Shown here: positions 1 to 7,195 of the stretch, piece by piece | Layout: each line of letters opens with the position of its first letter | Position numbering within the stretch: the stretch's first letter is position 1 | From: Bdellovibrionales bacterium | Lineage (GTDB): Bacteria; Bdellovibrionota; UBA1018; CAIMNF01 | DNA: 63,030 nt | Direction of reading: 5' to 3' | Assembly: GCA_018266375.1 (NCBI GenBank) | Contig: JAFEAO010000013.1 | Location: 1 to 63,030, forward strand | Translations under genes and position numbers: made by a program | The notes under the pieces: generated by a model | The model's database searches: none | What the model was told of the DNA's origin: nothing | Seen by the model: only the letters and a program-made list of their open reading frames with translations

Positions 1-465
1 GACCTGTTTTGCCCGGGCAGGTCACCACTTGGTTGGCAAGAGGTTTCACGTCGTCAAAGTGGTGTGAACTCTCGTAGAGCATTTATCGCAATGTCCTTTG
101 ATTGGGGTGATGACTCCGACAAGAAAGATTCATTCTTGGAAGCTATCAAGCTCGGTTGTAAGGACTGTGGTTATGAGGCCGACATAGTGTCTGCGGATCA
201 TACGGGCTACATTATGGACCGTATTATTTCAGAAATTAAACAGTCACGATTTGTAATTGCAGACTTCACTCACAATAATTGCGGGGCATATTTTGAGGCT
301 GGGTTTGCTCGTGGCTTAAATCTTCCGGTAATTCACACAGTCATGAAGGGCCGTACTGCAGACCTTCACTTTGACATCAAACAGATTAACTACATTGAAT
401 GGTCTGACATTGGCGAATTGCGACGCCAAATCAGCGACCGCATTAATGCGGCCATTGAAAGGTAA
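1..465 (+). CDS. DRHyd / nucleoside 2-deoxyribosyltransferase-like protein (5' truncated)
   Basis: The frame is open to the left edge of the window, so the true start lies outside; the first start codon inside is GTG at 64. The protein is a short Rossmann-like alpha/beta domain. After a first strand ending IAMSF it has VIADFTHNN followed by YFEAGFARGLNLPVI, which is the (V)VADLT..N..V(Y/F)YE.G.A.A.GKPVI pattern of nucleoside 2-deoxyribosyltransferase-like (DRHyd) domains. The Glu of YFEAG matches the catalytic or nucleotide-contacting Glu of that family. Family members act on nucleosides or nucleotides and are often effectors or sensors in defence loci. Three bases separate its stop from hsdM, so the two are probably co-transcribed. 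The exact substrate cannot be told from sequence. Confidence 0.7.
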   Translation, partial: DLFCPGRSPLGWQEVSRRQSGVNSRRAFIAMSFDWGDDSDKKDSFLEAIKLGCKDCGYEADIVSADHTGYIMDRIISEIKQSRFVIADFTHNNCGAYFEAGFARGLNLPVIHTVMKGRTADLHFDIKQINYIEWSDIGELRRQISDRINAAIER

Positions 466-468
466 ACT

Positions 469-1959
469 ATGACGGCAGCAGCGATTGTTTCAAAAGTTTG
501 GAGTTTCTGTAATGTGCTAAGAGACGACGGGGTTGGGTACGGCGATTACCTAGAACAACTGACATACTTGTTGTTCCTCAAGATGGCTGACGAGTATTCG
601 CGTCCGCCGCACAATCGAAAAATTGCCATTCCAAAAGAATTCACCTGGGAATCACTTACTAAGCGAACAGGGGCGGATCTTGAGGACCATTACTCCCGGC
701 TCTTAAAAGAACTTGGCTCAAAGCCAGGAATGATCGGACAAATTTTTGTAAAGGCGCAAAATAAGATTCAAGACCCGGCCAAGCTATCTCGAATCGTCTC
801 GATGATTAATTCCGAGAAATGGGTTGGCATGGATGCCGATGTTAAAGGCGACATCTACGAAGGCATTCTTGAAAAGAACGCTGAAGATACCAAGAGCGGC
901 GCTGGCCAGTACTTCACCCCGCGCGCACTGATCAAGGCAATGGTAGAATGCATTCGCCCGGAGCCAAAGAAAACAATTGCCGACCCGGCGTGCGGCACGG
1001 GTGGATTTTTCTTGGGTGCCTATGACTTCATCACTCACGAGCACAAGAGCAAGCTCGATAAAAGCGCAAAAGAGTTTCTAAAACTCAAGACCTTCAAGGG
1101 TAACGAGATCGTTGCCAGCACTCGTCGCTTATGCTTGATGAATCTGTTTCTGCACGGGATCGGCGAGATGACCCAAGAAGATGTAATCGTTTCGCCAAAC
1201 GATGCGCTGGTTTCTGATTCTGGCGAGCGGTTTGATTACGTTCTTGCAAATCCACCGTTTGGCAAGAAAAGCAGTATGACCAGCACCAATGAGGAAGGAG
1301 AACAGGAAAAGGAAGATTTGACCTATAACCGCCAAGACTTCTGGGTCTCAACTTCCAACAAACAGCTCAACTTTGTCCAACATATTCGCACAGTACTCAA
1401 AACAACCGGTTCGGCTGCTGTCGTTGTGCCCGATAACGTACTTTTCGAGGGTGGTGCTGGAGAAACCATCCGCAGAAAGCTCCTAGAGACGGCGAATCTA
1501 CACACGATCCTGCGTCTTCCGACCGGCATCTTTTACGCTCACGGAGTGAAGGCGAATGTGATCTTTTTCGATAACAAGCCTGCCGCCAAAACTCCTTGGA
1601 CGAAGGAAGTGTGGTTTTACGATTATCGCACCAACATCAAGCACACTCTCAAGAAGAACGTTCTCAAGTTCGAAGACCTGAAACCCTTCATAGAGTGCTA
1701 CCACGCAGAGAATATAGCGAAACGTAAAGAAACTTGGTCCGAGAAGAAGCCAGATGGACGCTGGCGCAAATTCTCCTACGACGACCTAATCGCGCGCGAT
1801 AAGTGCAATCTCGATGTTTTCTGGCTCAAGGATGACTCGATGATCGACCTTGATAATCTGCCGGAGCCGAAAGAGATCGCAGCGGAGATCGTAGCTGGAC
1901 TCAAGTCTGCGGCTGCGAGGTTTGAGAAGGTGCTCGCTGAACTAAGCAACCATCATTAA
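469..1959 (+). CDS. hsdM: Type I restriction-modification DNA methyltransferase subunit M
   Basis: N6-adenine DNA methyltransferase of the HsdM family, 496 aa, the usual length. An N-terminal helical domain (about 1-130) precedes the SAM-binding motif I ADPACGTGGFF near residue 170 and the catalytic motif IV NPPFGKKSS near residue 260. The C-terminus has the normal HsdM tail (IAAEIVAGLKSAAARFEKV), so the gene looks complete. HsdM transfers a methyl group only together with the specificity subunit HsdS; HsdR adds restriction. Neither follows: the next gene is on the other strand. They may lie left of the window or be absent. The start at 469 lies 3 nt after the upstream stop, suggesting translational coupling. 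Confidence 0.93.
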   Translation: MTAAAIVSKVWSFCNVLRDDGVGYGDYLEQLTYLLFLKMADEYSRPPHNRKIAIPKEFTWESLTKRTGADLEDHYSRLLKELGSKPGMIGQIFVKAQNKIQDPAKLSRIVSMINSEKWVGMDADVKGDIYEGILEKNAEDTKSGAGQYFTPRALIKAMVECIRPEPKKTIADPACGTGGFFLGAYDFITHEHKSKLDKSAKEFLKLKTFKGNEIVASTRRLCLMNLFLHGIGEMTQEDVIVSPNDALVSDSGERFDYVLANPPFGKKSSMTSTNEEGEQEKEDLTYNRQDFWVSTSNKQLNFVQHIRTVLKTTGSAAVVVPDNVLFEGGAGETIRRKLLETANLHTILRLPTGIFYAHGVKANVIFFDNKPAAKTPWTKEVWFYDYRTNIKHTLKKNVLKFEDLKPFIECYHAENIAKRKETWSEKKPDGRWRKFSYDDLIARDKCNLDVFWLKDDSMIDLDNLPEPKEIAAEIVAGLKSAAARFEKVLAELSNHH

Positions 1960-1977
1960 ATTATTCCCGATCATAGG

Positions 1978-2847
1978 CTATGGTTTTCTCTTGCTTCTAT
2001 GAAACGTGGGCGGTTCCCAATCTGTGCTGACGTCATCATCGCTATCAGAATGGCGGTCTTCTTCGGCGTCTTCAAAATCTTCGCCACTGTCATTCCAAAG
2101 AATCGTTAGGACTTTTCCGTACGAATTGAGCGGCAAAGACCACTCTAAAATTTCAGTGTTATTCGTCTTTCGATTGCTTGGCAACCAAACGTCAGCGGCA
2201 ATTACCTGAAAATCATCATCAATGGCGTTCTGATTATGAGCTGCGTGAGCCATGCTAAGGCGAGAGACTGTGCGGTCTTCGAAGTCAAATCGCGCGCCAA
2301 AAGCAGAAGAAGGGCGCGCATATAATACTCTTCCGTTTTCGCTTACAACAAAAGCGCATGGCTGTGATGTGATATCAATAAAGCGATTTGCGCTCGCTTC
2401 CAGCGAAGCATGAGAAAGTTCGGCCAACTTTTTGATTAAATCCCACGCAGGTTCGCCATTTTTAAATTCTGCTGGAATGAGCGTTTTTGGAAAGATTAAC
2501 TCTGCCGAAAATTGATTTGCTCGCCGCTCGATTAGCTTCATCGCTTTTCGATACGACCCAATGTCAGTACGTGAGCACTCTAGGTTTGTGTTGTAATCCA
2601 TACAGAAATGCCCAAGTTCGTGTGCACAGGTGAAGTTTTTCCTTCCTTGTTCAAGGATGTTGGAATTCACTCCGATCATCGCAATATATTCATCTACTTT
2701 TTTGAAGATGATCGTGCCTTCGTACGTTGGAAATGGTTCTTCAAAATAGTGAATTTTCAATTGCTCACAAATTGCTCGTGGAACAATCGGAAATGAGTTG
2801 ATCCCCAGATCTTCGAGTAATTTCTGTGCTTCCTGCTCAGGGTTCAT
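1978..2847 (-). CDS. ImmA/IrrE family zinc metallopeptidase (CapP-like)
   Basis: 289-aa protein with the zinc-peptidase motif HELGHFCMDY (HExxH) around residue 76 and a downstream ERRANQFSAELIFP stretch that matches the ImmA/IrrE third-ligand Glu region. ImmA/IrrE peptidases cleave a partner XRE repressor when DNA damage is sensed; in CBASS loci the equivalent pair is CapP (peptidase) and CapH (repressor). Its start codon directly abuts the stop codon of the XRE gene upstream, with no base between them, so the two are translated from one message. The C-terminal third is acidic and rich in D/E. The link to CBASS control is inference from the divergent arrangement with the CD-NTase operon. Confidence 0.88.
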   Translation of the reverse strand: MNPEQEAQKLLEDLGINSFPIVPRAICEQLKIHYFEEPFPTYEGTIIFKKVDEYIAMIGVNSNILEQGRKNFTCAHELGHFCMDYNTNLECSRTDIGSYRKAMKLIERRANQFSAELIFPKTLIPAEFKNGEPAWDLIKKLAELSHASLEASANRFIDITSQPCAFVVSENGRVLYARPSSAFGARFDFEDRTVSRLSMAHAAHNQNAIDDDFQVIAADVWLPSNRKTNNTEILEWSLPLNSYGKVLTILWNDSGEDFEDAEEDRHSDSDDDVSTDWEPPTFHRSKRKP

Positions 2848-3195
2848 CTACTTGTTTCCGCCCTGGATTTTTTTGATTGCATCAATCTGGGCTTGAATCA
2901 TTTTCTGAGTGTCTTCAGGAAGCGCCTGCAGATCTCTAAAAAGCTGAGTAGCTCGTTGCTCTTGAGTTTGCTGTTCGTCGGTTTGCCCTGTGAGGTACTC
3001 AAACGATACCTGAAGCACGCTTGCAAGGCGCGCCAGCACAGGAACCGACGGCATCCGGAGCCCATTTTCCATTTGAGAGATGGACGCAGGTGTTACGCCA
3101 GCGAGGTTCGCTAGCTCATTTTGCTGTAAGCCACGGGCCTTTCTTGCAGCTGTAATGCGGGCTTTAATGACTTCTTTATCAAGTTTTTCGGTCAT
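2848..3195 (-). CDS. XRE-family repressor (CapH-like)
   Basis: 115-aa protein whose first 65 residues form a classic Cro/CI helix-turn-helix (LQQNELANLAGVTPASISQ followed by MENGLRMPSVPVLARLASVL). The rest is a Gln-rich helical segment probably used for dimerisation. It lies immediately upstream of and abuts the ImmA/IrrE peptidase gene, and it is divergent from the Myb/SANT-CD-NTase-Cap15 operon. A 7-bp-arm palindrome at 3223-3248, just upstream of its start, is a good candidate operator controlling both directions. By family it should repress its own operon and the divergent one until cleaved by the peptidase. Confidence 0.88.
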   Translation of the reverse strand: MTEKLDKEVIKARITAARKARGLQQNELANLAGVTPASISQMENGLRMPSVPVLARLASVLQVSFEYLTGQTDEQQTQEQRATQLFRDLQALPEDTQKMIQAQIDAIKKIQGGNK

Positions 3196-3222
3196 ATTGA
3201 CTCCACGAGAATTTAAAAATAT

Positions 3223-3248
3223 ATAGTGTTTTCAATACAATACACTAT
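3223..3248. promoter_or_regulatory. Candidate operator between the XRE-peptidase and CBASS operons
   Basis: Perfect inverted repeat ATAGTGT-N12-ACACTAT in the very AT-rich divergent intergenic stretch 3196-3363. The position, 28 bp upstream of the XRE start and upstream of the CBASS-side genes, and the symmetry fit an XRE-family repressor site. A -10-like TATTAT sits at 3307-3312 for the plus-strand operon. Binding itself is inferred. Confidence 0.5.
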
Positions 3249-3363
3249 TATTAACTAGTCGGAAATAAAAAATTAAATTTTGTATGGACGGTCGTCAGGA
3301 TTCTGTTATTATCGAGTAGTAATGTTTTACATTACACAGGTAAAGGGGCTCAAAGGGGGAACG

Positions 3364-3567
3364 ATGAGCAAAAGCACTCGGAATAATGGGAAAGAATGGA
3401 CCGTAAACGAAAAGCAGCAGCTTCGCACGCTGGCACAGCAAAACACGCCAACTCGTGTGATTGGACTGAAGCTTGGTCGCACTGAAGGCGCAGTCCGAAA
3501 TCAAGCTGCAGCAAGTGGGGTTTCTTTAAAGCCAACGAACCAAAGCCCTTACAATCGTCGAAAATAA
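3364..3567 (+). CDS. Small Myb/SANT-like DNA-binding protein
   Basis: 67 aa when started at ATG 3364, which has the ribosome binding site GGGGGA 4 nt upstream; the reading frame extends further 5' but without a convincing site. The sequence WTVNEKQQLRTLAQQNTPTR and VIGLKLGRTEGAVRNQA forms a helix-turn-helix of the Myb/SANT-like type, ending in KPTNQSPYNRRK, a tail seen in a widespread family of small proteobacterial SANT-like proteins. It is 12 bp upstream of the CD-NTase gene and probably heads that operon. Its role in the defence locus is unknown; it could be an accessory regulator. Confidence 0.75.
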   Translation: MSKSTRNNGKEWTVNEKQQLRTLAQQNTPTRVIGLKLGRTEGAVRNQAAASGVSLKPTNQSPYNRRK

Positions 3568-3579
3568 GGGAAACACAAA

Positions 3580-4635
3580 ATGGATTTAAAGAAGAAACTC
3601 TACAACCTGAATCAACGCCGTTACGACACTGTCACTAAGTCTGTTGTGCTTTCCGAAGCGGTCAGAAACGCATCCGGTAATGACGCCGTTCAATACCTTA
3701 TGGGCGCTATGGAAGAAGTTTCCAAACAGCAAACTGAAATCGTTACTCGTACAGGTGAGCGAGTGCGGAGCCAGTTGGAAGATTTCCTGAACGCAAAGGG
3801 CTTCTTCCCTAGCTTCGATTACCAGGGGTCTGTGACGAACAATACTCATATTAAAATTCACAGCGATATTGATCTACTTGTAGTGACTGGACGTTATTTT
3901 ACGCCAAAAAATGGTAGCTACGCACACTTGCCTGACTTCACGGGAAGTCCTCAAGTCGTAATCCATGATCTACGTTCGACTTCTAAACTTGCACTTGAGA
4001 CTCGGTTTCCAGCAGCAACGGTAAAAGAAAAAGCTCTTTGTCTCGGTATCTCGGGTGGAAGTCTACAACGCGACGTTGACGTAGTGATTTGCAACTGGGT
4101 TAAAAATCAGGATTACGAAAAAGACGAAAACAAATTCCATCTAGGCATTCGTATCCGTGATGTTGAGTCCGGACAGTGGATTGAAAACTATCCATTTATG
4201 CACAATGCAATGCTGAACTATCGCGATTCTCAAGCACATGGAAATCACAAGCGCGCCATCCGCTTGTTGAAGAGCCTAAAGGAAGACGCCGATCAAAACA
4301 TTATCGCTTCAAGCTACGATATTTGCGGCTTGGTGTACAACTGTAGCGTTGAGCGAATGGAATCCTTCTCAAATGAGCCGCAATTTCAGTTTTTACAGCG
4401 ATTCGTTGAGTATTTGCGTGCGTTAGAGACGAATTCATATCTCAGGGATTCTTTGAAGGTTCCAAATCAGACTCGTCCCTTATTCGGATCGGACGGGTTG
4501 AGTGTTAGTGAAATGAGAAAGCTCACCGATGAACTTTCTGAGCTTCTTGTTGAACTCCGGAACTCCCAGCAACGACCGGGGCTCACGGGGCGATCCCCAT
4601 GGGCAAGAATGTTGAGCGAGAGGATCGGAAGCTAG
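3580..4635 (+). CDS. CBASS CD-NTase (cGAS/DncV-like nucleotidyltransferase)
   Basis: 351-aa polymerase-beta-fold nucleotidyltransferase. The signature is GSVTNNTHIKIHSDIDLLVV (about residues 84-103): the GS motif followed by the DxD metal-binding pair; the third acidic residue is in RDVDVVICNW near residue 168. All three catalytic positions are present, so it should be active. CD-NTases make cyclic di- or trinucleotide signals on phage infection. The helical C-terminal half (about 200-351) fits the OAS/CD-NTase core. The downstream gene is a Cap15-type effector whose start overlaps the end of this gene, which supports CBASS rather than a tRNA- or antibiotic-modifying nucleotidyltransferase. 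The product nucleotide cannot be predicted. Confidence 0.85.
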   Translation: MDLKKKLYNLNQRRYDTVTKSVVLSEAVRNASGNDAVQYLMGAMEEVSKQQTEIVTRTGERVRSQLEDFLNAKGFFPSFDYQGSVTNNTHIKIHSDIDLLVVTGRYFTPKNGSYAHLPDFTGSPQVVIHDLRSTSKLALETRFPAATVKEKALCLGISGGSLQRDVDVVICNWVKNQDYEKDENKFHLGIRIRDVESGQWIENYPFMHNAMLNYRDSQAHGNHKRAIRLLKSLKEDADQNIIASSYDICGLVYNCSVERMESFSNEPQFQFLQRFVEYLRALETNSYLRDSLKVPNQTRPLFGSDGLSVSEMRKLTDELSELLVELRNSQQRPGLTGRSPWARMLSERIGS

Positions 4636-5234
4636 TGCACTCGTACAGCGTAAATCTTGAGAGACGAAATCGTCCGATATGGACACTTGTTATTATTTCC
4701 GCTGGAATAGCTTCCGTTCAAACGGCGTTTTTTGAAGACCTTACAAAGCTATGGCCTTCACTAAGATCCGTCTTGCCGACCGCTTCGCTAATCTTCTTTG
4801 TGCTCTATTTCCTGTTTGATCGGTTTTTTTGGAAATGGAGATGGGTACGTTTCTTTTTTCAAATTAGTGAACCTGACATTTCTGGAGAATGGCACGGTAC
4901 ATTGAAATCATCGGCAATCGACGCTGAATCACCCATGAAGGTTTCGATTAAGCAAACATGGTCGAAAATGGGCATAACATCTCCATTTGAACACTCAAAT
5001 TCATGTAGTTTCTCGGCTGTCTTTTTTGCCGACAAGGCTCAACCACGGATTATTTATAACTATGAAAACATCCCTCATATTCGACAGTCTGAGACAATGA
5101 CTCGTCATATAGGGACGGTGGAGCTTTTTCTTAGTACGAACGGCGATGAGCTGGTTGGCACTTACTTTACAAGCGGCGAACGTCACACAAACGGAACAAT
5201 TAGGCTCAAAAAAAGCAATTCGGCCAGAGGCTGA
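4599..5234 (+). CDS. cap15: CBASS effector Cap15 (2TM plus beta-barrel, S-2TMbeta)
   Basis: 211 aa. Two membrane helices (about residues 27-44 and 58-74) are followed by a beta-rich domain of about 125 residues beginning ISGEWHGTLKSS and ending GTYFTSGERHTNGTIRLKK. This is the architecture of Cap15, in which a C-terminal eight-stranded barrel binds the CD-NTase product and the membrane helices then disrupt the inner membrane. The ATG at 4599 overlaps the CD-NTase gene by 37 nt. A GTG at 4635, overlapping its stop codon by one base and with GGAAG just upstream, is an equally plausible start. Position directly behind a CD-NTase supports the call. Confidence 0.8.
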   Translation: MGKNVEREDRKLVHSYSVNLERRNRPIWTLVIISAGIASVQTAFFEDLTKLWPSLRSVLPTASLIFFVLYFLFDRFFWKWRWVRFFFQISEPDISGEWHGTLKSSAIDAESPMKVSIKQTWSKMGITSPFEHSNSCSFSAVFFADKAQPRIIYNYENIPHIRQSETMTRHIGTVELFLSTNGDELVGTYFTSGERHTNGTIRLKKSNSARG

Positions 5235-5263
5235 TACTCTTCTCTCGTAAGATTGAACGCGTT

Positions 5264-5515
5264 TTAAATATCTGAGACGTTTTCGTCATCCACCCAAAGC
5301 AAAAACCGATTCACGAAGTTCGGATCGAACGTCGTCGGATCATAGAACCCGCCGAGCCATTCCATCATCTCCTCGCGGTTCCGCCCATCCATCGAGATTG
5401 CTCCTTCAATCCACATTTCGGGGAAACAATATCCATTCCAGATTGCAACAAAGACAGAAACAGAAGGAGCTTGAAGATTTGTTTCAGCATGATCGTCCTC
5501 ACTTCCTGGCCGCAA
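5264..5515 (-). pseudogene. Remnant resembling the C-terminus of a pRiA4b ORF-3-like protein
   Basis: An 83-codon frame whose last 35 residues (REEMMEWLGGFYDPTTFDP, then NFVNRFL) resemble the conserved tail EEMLEWLGG.FDPEAFDLEEVNRRL of pRiA4b ORF-3-like proteins, a family common on plasmids and integrative elements. The upstream half has none of the family's other motifs, and the frame overlaps the 3' end of the XRE gene by 17 bases, so it is probably a decayed fragment. It could also be a small independent gene. Confidence 0.35.
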
Positions 5516-5846
5516 GCGACGCCAATACTGGATGAGCTGTTTTCAGTTGGTCGAGATTCATCCCACGGATGATCTCGATGCAGTCCGACCGTAGGTCTTG
5601 AGGCAGAGCTACAGCGCCAGACGCGAACATTTCGTAAGTCTGCTGGGTGGATCCATAGGCGCGCAAAAGCTTATCCAAATGCTTCTGATGGATCTGAACT
5701 CGCCCGTGTTCAAGATGATTGATCATCCCGTCACCAATCCCTGAAGCCTTTGCAGCCGCTCTAAAGCTCAATTTAGCCTGCTGGCGCAGGAATTTTAGGG
5801 TACGAGCTCCTTGGGTCATTCTTCTTTCTTCGCTTCTTTTAGACAT
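5499..5846 (-). CDS. XRE-family helix-turn-helix regulator
   Basis: 115 aa with a Cro/CI-type HTH in the first 75 residues: LKFLRQQAKLSFRAAAKASG, then IGDGMINHLEHGRVQIHQKHLDK. A predicted helical tail follows. The ATG at 5846 is preceded by AAAGGA at a good distance, so the longer start is preferred over Met10. Its upstream region (5858-5957) is packed with CTACRCGT-type inverted repeats, probable self-operators. It is the last intact gene of the accessory block before tmRNA. The target genes are unknown. Confidence 0.8.
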   Translation of the reverse strand: MSKRSEERRMTQGARTLKFLRQQAKLSFRAAAKASGIGDGMINHLEHGRVQIHQKHLDKLLRAYGSTQQTYEMFASGAVALPQDLRSDCIEIIRGMNLDQLKTAHPVLASLAARK

Positions 5847-5857
5847 AAACGGTCCTT

Positions 5858-5957
5858 TCTACAGACGTATGGGTTATGCGTGTAGAGAAGAACTCGTAAG
5901 TTCTTGAAAACTTGACCAGTTAACTGACTTCACACGTAGAACGCACTACACGCGTAG
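5858..5957. promoter_or_regulatory. Cluster of inverted repeats, candidate operators for the XRE gene
   Basis: TCTACA at 5858 and TGTAGA at 5881 form a dyad with partly symmetric interior (ACGTAT/ATGCGT). Further CGTAG, CTACACG and CGTAG elements lie at 5935-5957. All sit directly upstream of the minus-strand XRE start at 5846. Function as repressor sites is inferred from position and symmetry. Confidence 0.4.
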
Positions 5958-6116
5958 ACAGACGCATTCATGGGTTCAAAACGTGGGGCTGAAATGGGGC
6001 GAATGTGGGGCACACTACAGAAATGACGATTCATCTCTGCTAATGCACTTCCAGCGATTCAGAACTCGAATCGATTACAGAGGCTTCTGGGTTATTGTTT
6101 GTTGTTGATGAGTTAG

Positions 6117-6141
6117 TAAAACGGGCCCCCGAAGGGGCCCG
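6117..6141 (-). terminator. Rho-independent terminator of ssrA
   Basis: On the minus strand, stem CGGGCCCC/GGGGCCCG with a 4-base loop is followed by TTTT, 17 bases after the tmRNA CCA end. Confidence 0.85.
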
Positions 6142-6157
6142 ATCAGTCTGAGTTAAA

Positions 6158-6509
6158 TGGTGGAGCCGGTGGGAATTGAACCCACGTCCGAAAACGATCC
6201 ATCGCCCCATTCTACAAGTTTAGCACCAACTTTTGATTGAACCCGAGACGCCACGGTGCCGGCTGCTCGAATCCCCCGTTAACTAAATCTTAACCAGTAC
6301 CGGCTAACGACCAATACTAATCCAGCCCACTAAATGACGATTCGCCGGCCCCGCGGGCACAGACCGGAAAATCGTGTCGCTTAATTAATTAAGCGGCAAG
6401 TGCGTAATCACTGTTAGCAATTACAATTTGCTGCCTGTTTAACGTGGCCTGACAGCACCACGACTTGCCTGAGGGACTTCAACATTCCCGTCGAAACCAG
6501 GACGGCCCC
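6158..6509 (-). ncRNA. ssrA: Transfer-messenger RNA (tmRNA)
   Basis: 352 nt on the minus strand. The 5' end GGGGCCGTCCTGGTTTCGAC and the 3' end with the T-arm GGGTTCAATTCCC and terminal GGCTCCACCA form the tRNA-like domain. The tag frame lies at 6389-6418 and reads GCT AAC AGT GAT TAC GCA CTT GCC GCT TAA, giving the degradation tag ANSDYALAA, followed by further TAA codons. The resume codon is preceded by UGUAAUU, which fits the required upstream element. tmRNA rescues stalled ribosomes and tags the unfinished protein for proteolysis. This is a single-piece tmRNA. Its 3' end faces the defence island, a typical integration site for such islands. Confidence 0.96.
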
Positions 6510-6517
6510 TAAACATA

Positions 6518-6547
6518 ATAGTAGCAGAGCATTACAATTTTGTCCAA
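6518..6547 (-). promoter_or_regulatory. Probable sigma70 promoter of ssrA
   Basis: On the minus strand, -35 TTGGAC (6547-6542), an 18-bp spacer and -10 TACTAT (6523-6518), with 8 bases to the mature 5' G at 6509. Confidence 0.6.
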
Positions 6548-6568
6548 GAGGCGCTAATCTAGCGAGGA

Positions 6569-7195
6569 ATGCTACATATCTTCATTCAAGGGCTTTTGCT
6601 GCAGGCGAGCTTAATTCTCGCCTTAGGCGCTCAAAACATCTTCGTTTTGAACTCAGGCCTCCGCCGCCAACATCACCTTCTCGTGGCGTTTGTTTGCTCG
6701 GTTTGTGACGCAGTCCTGATTTTTGTCGGCGTGCTCGGCGTGGCGACTATTTTTGTCCAGGTTCCGATTTTGAAAATCGGGTTGGGGCTCGTGGGCGTCG
6801 CATTCCTCTTTTTCTACGGATTCTTAAAACTCAGAGAAGCAAAGAACGGGTTTCAACTCAAACAAGACTCCGCTCAAGCGATCACCGTAAAACAGGTGGT
6901 GCTGACCAGTTTGGGATTTAGTCTGCTCAACCCTCACGTGTATCTCGATACGGTCGTATTGATCGGTGGATACTCGGCAAAGTTTAGCGAGCTCAACGAG
7001 CGCTTTTATTTTGGCGCGGGCACGGCGACGTTCTCGATCATCTGGTTTTACGGACTTGCCCTACTCGCCTCTTATTCAAGCCGTTTGCTCAACAGCCAAA
7101 GAGCGATGCGGATCGTGTCGCTCGTTTCGGGCGTTATCTTAATCTTCCTCGCCGTAAAATTGGGAAGAGACGTATGGAGTTGGATCCCTTTATGA
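6569..7195 (+). CDS. LysE/ArgO family amino-acid exporter
   Basis: 208 aa with about six membrane helices. The N-terminal GLLLQASLILALGAQNIFVL then NSGLRR is the family signature (QG...GAQN.FV...G). A second conserved element LLNPHVYLDTVVLIGGYS lies near residue 125, the conserved NPh.ylD of LysE/ArgO. It should export basic amino acids such as arginine or lysine across the inner membrane. The ATG at 6569 has GAGGA almost touching it, an unusually short spacing, but no other Met gives a full family N-terminus. The next gene starts inside its stop codon (ATGA), so the two are coupled. Confidence 0.9.
   Translation: MLHIFIQGLLLQASLILALGAQNIFVLNSGLRRQHHLLVAFVCSVCDAVLIFVGVLGVATIFVQVPILKIGLGLVGVAFLFFYGFLKLREAKNGFQLKQDSAQAITVKQVVLTSLGFSLLNPHVYLDTVVLIGGYSAKFSELNERFYFGAGTATFSIIWFYGLALLASYSSRLLNSQRAMRIVSLVSGVILIFLAVKLGRDVWSWIPL

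Larger units (their letters stand above)
5847..6157. other. Gene-free boundary region between the accessory block and ssrA
   Basis: 311 bp without a convincing gene. The left part holds several copies of a CTAC(A/G)CGT-like motif in both orientations, including the dyad TCTACA-N17-TGTAGA at 5858-5886 and CGTAG/CTACACG/CGTAG copies at 5935-5957, likely operators for the neighbouring XRE gene. The middle (5965-6110) holds only a short uninterrupted frame of 18 codons. The right end holds the tmRNA terminator. I saw no copy of the tmRNA 3' end here that would mark an attachment site in direct orientation. Confidence 0.5.

Noticed and set aside
5968..5990. GGGTTCAA next to the island boundary, similar to the tmRNA T-arm
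   Set aside because: It is in opposite orientation to ssrA and only 9 bases long, so it does not support an attachment-site repeat.
5961..6026. Plus-strand 18-codon frame read as a possible integrase tail
   Set aside because: Too short, with a stop just upstream, and no other integrase motif around it.
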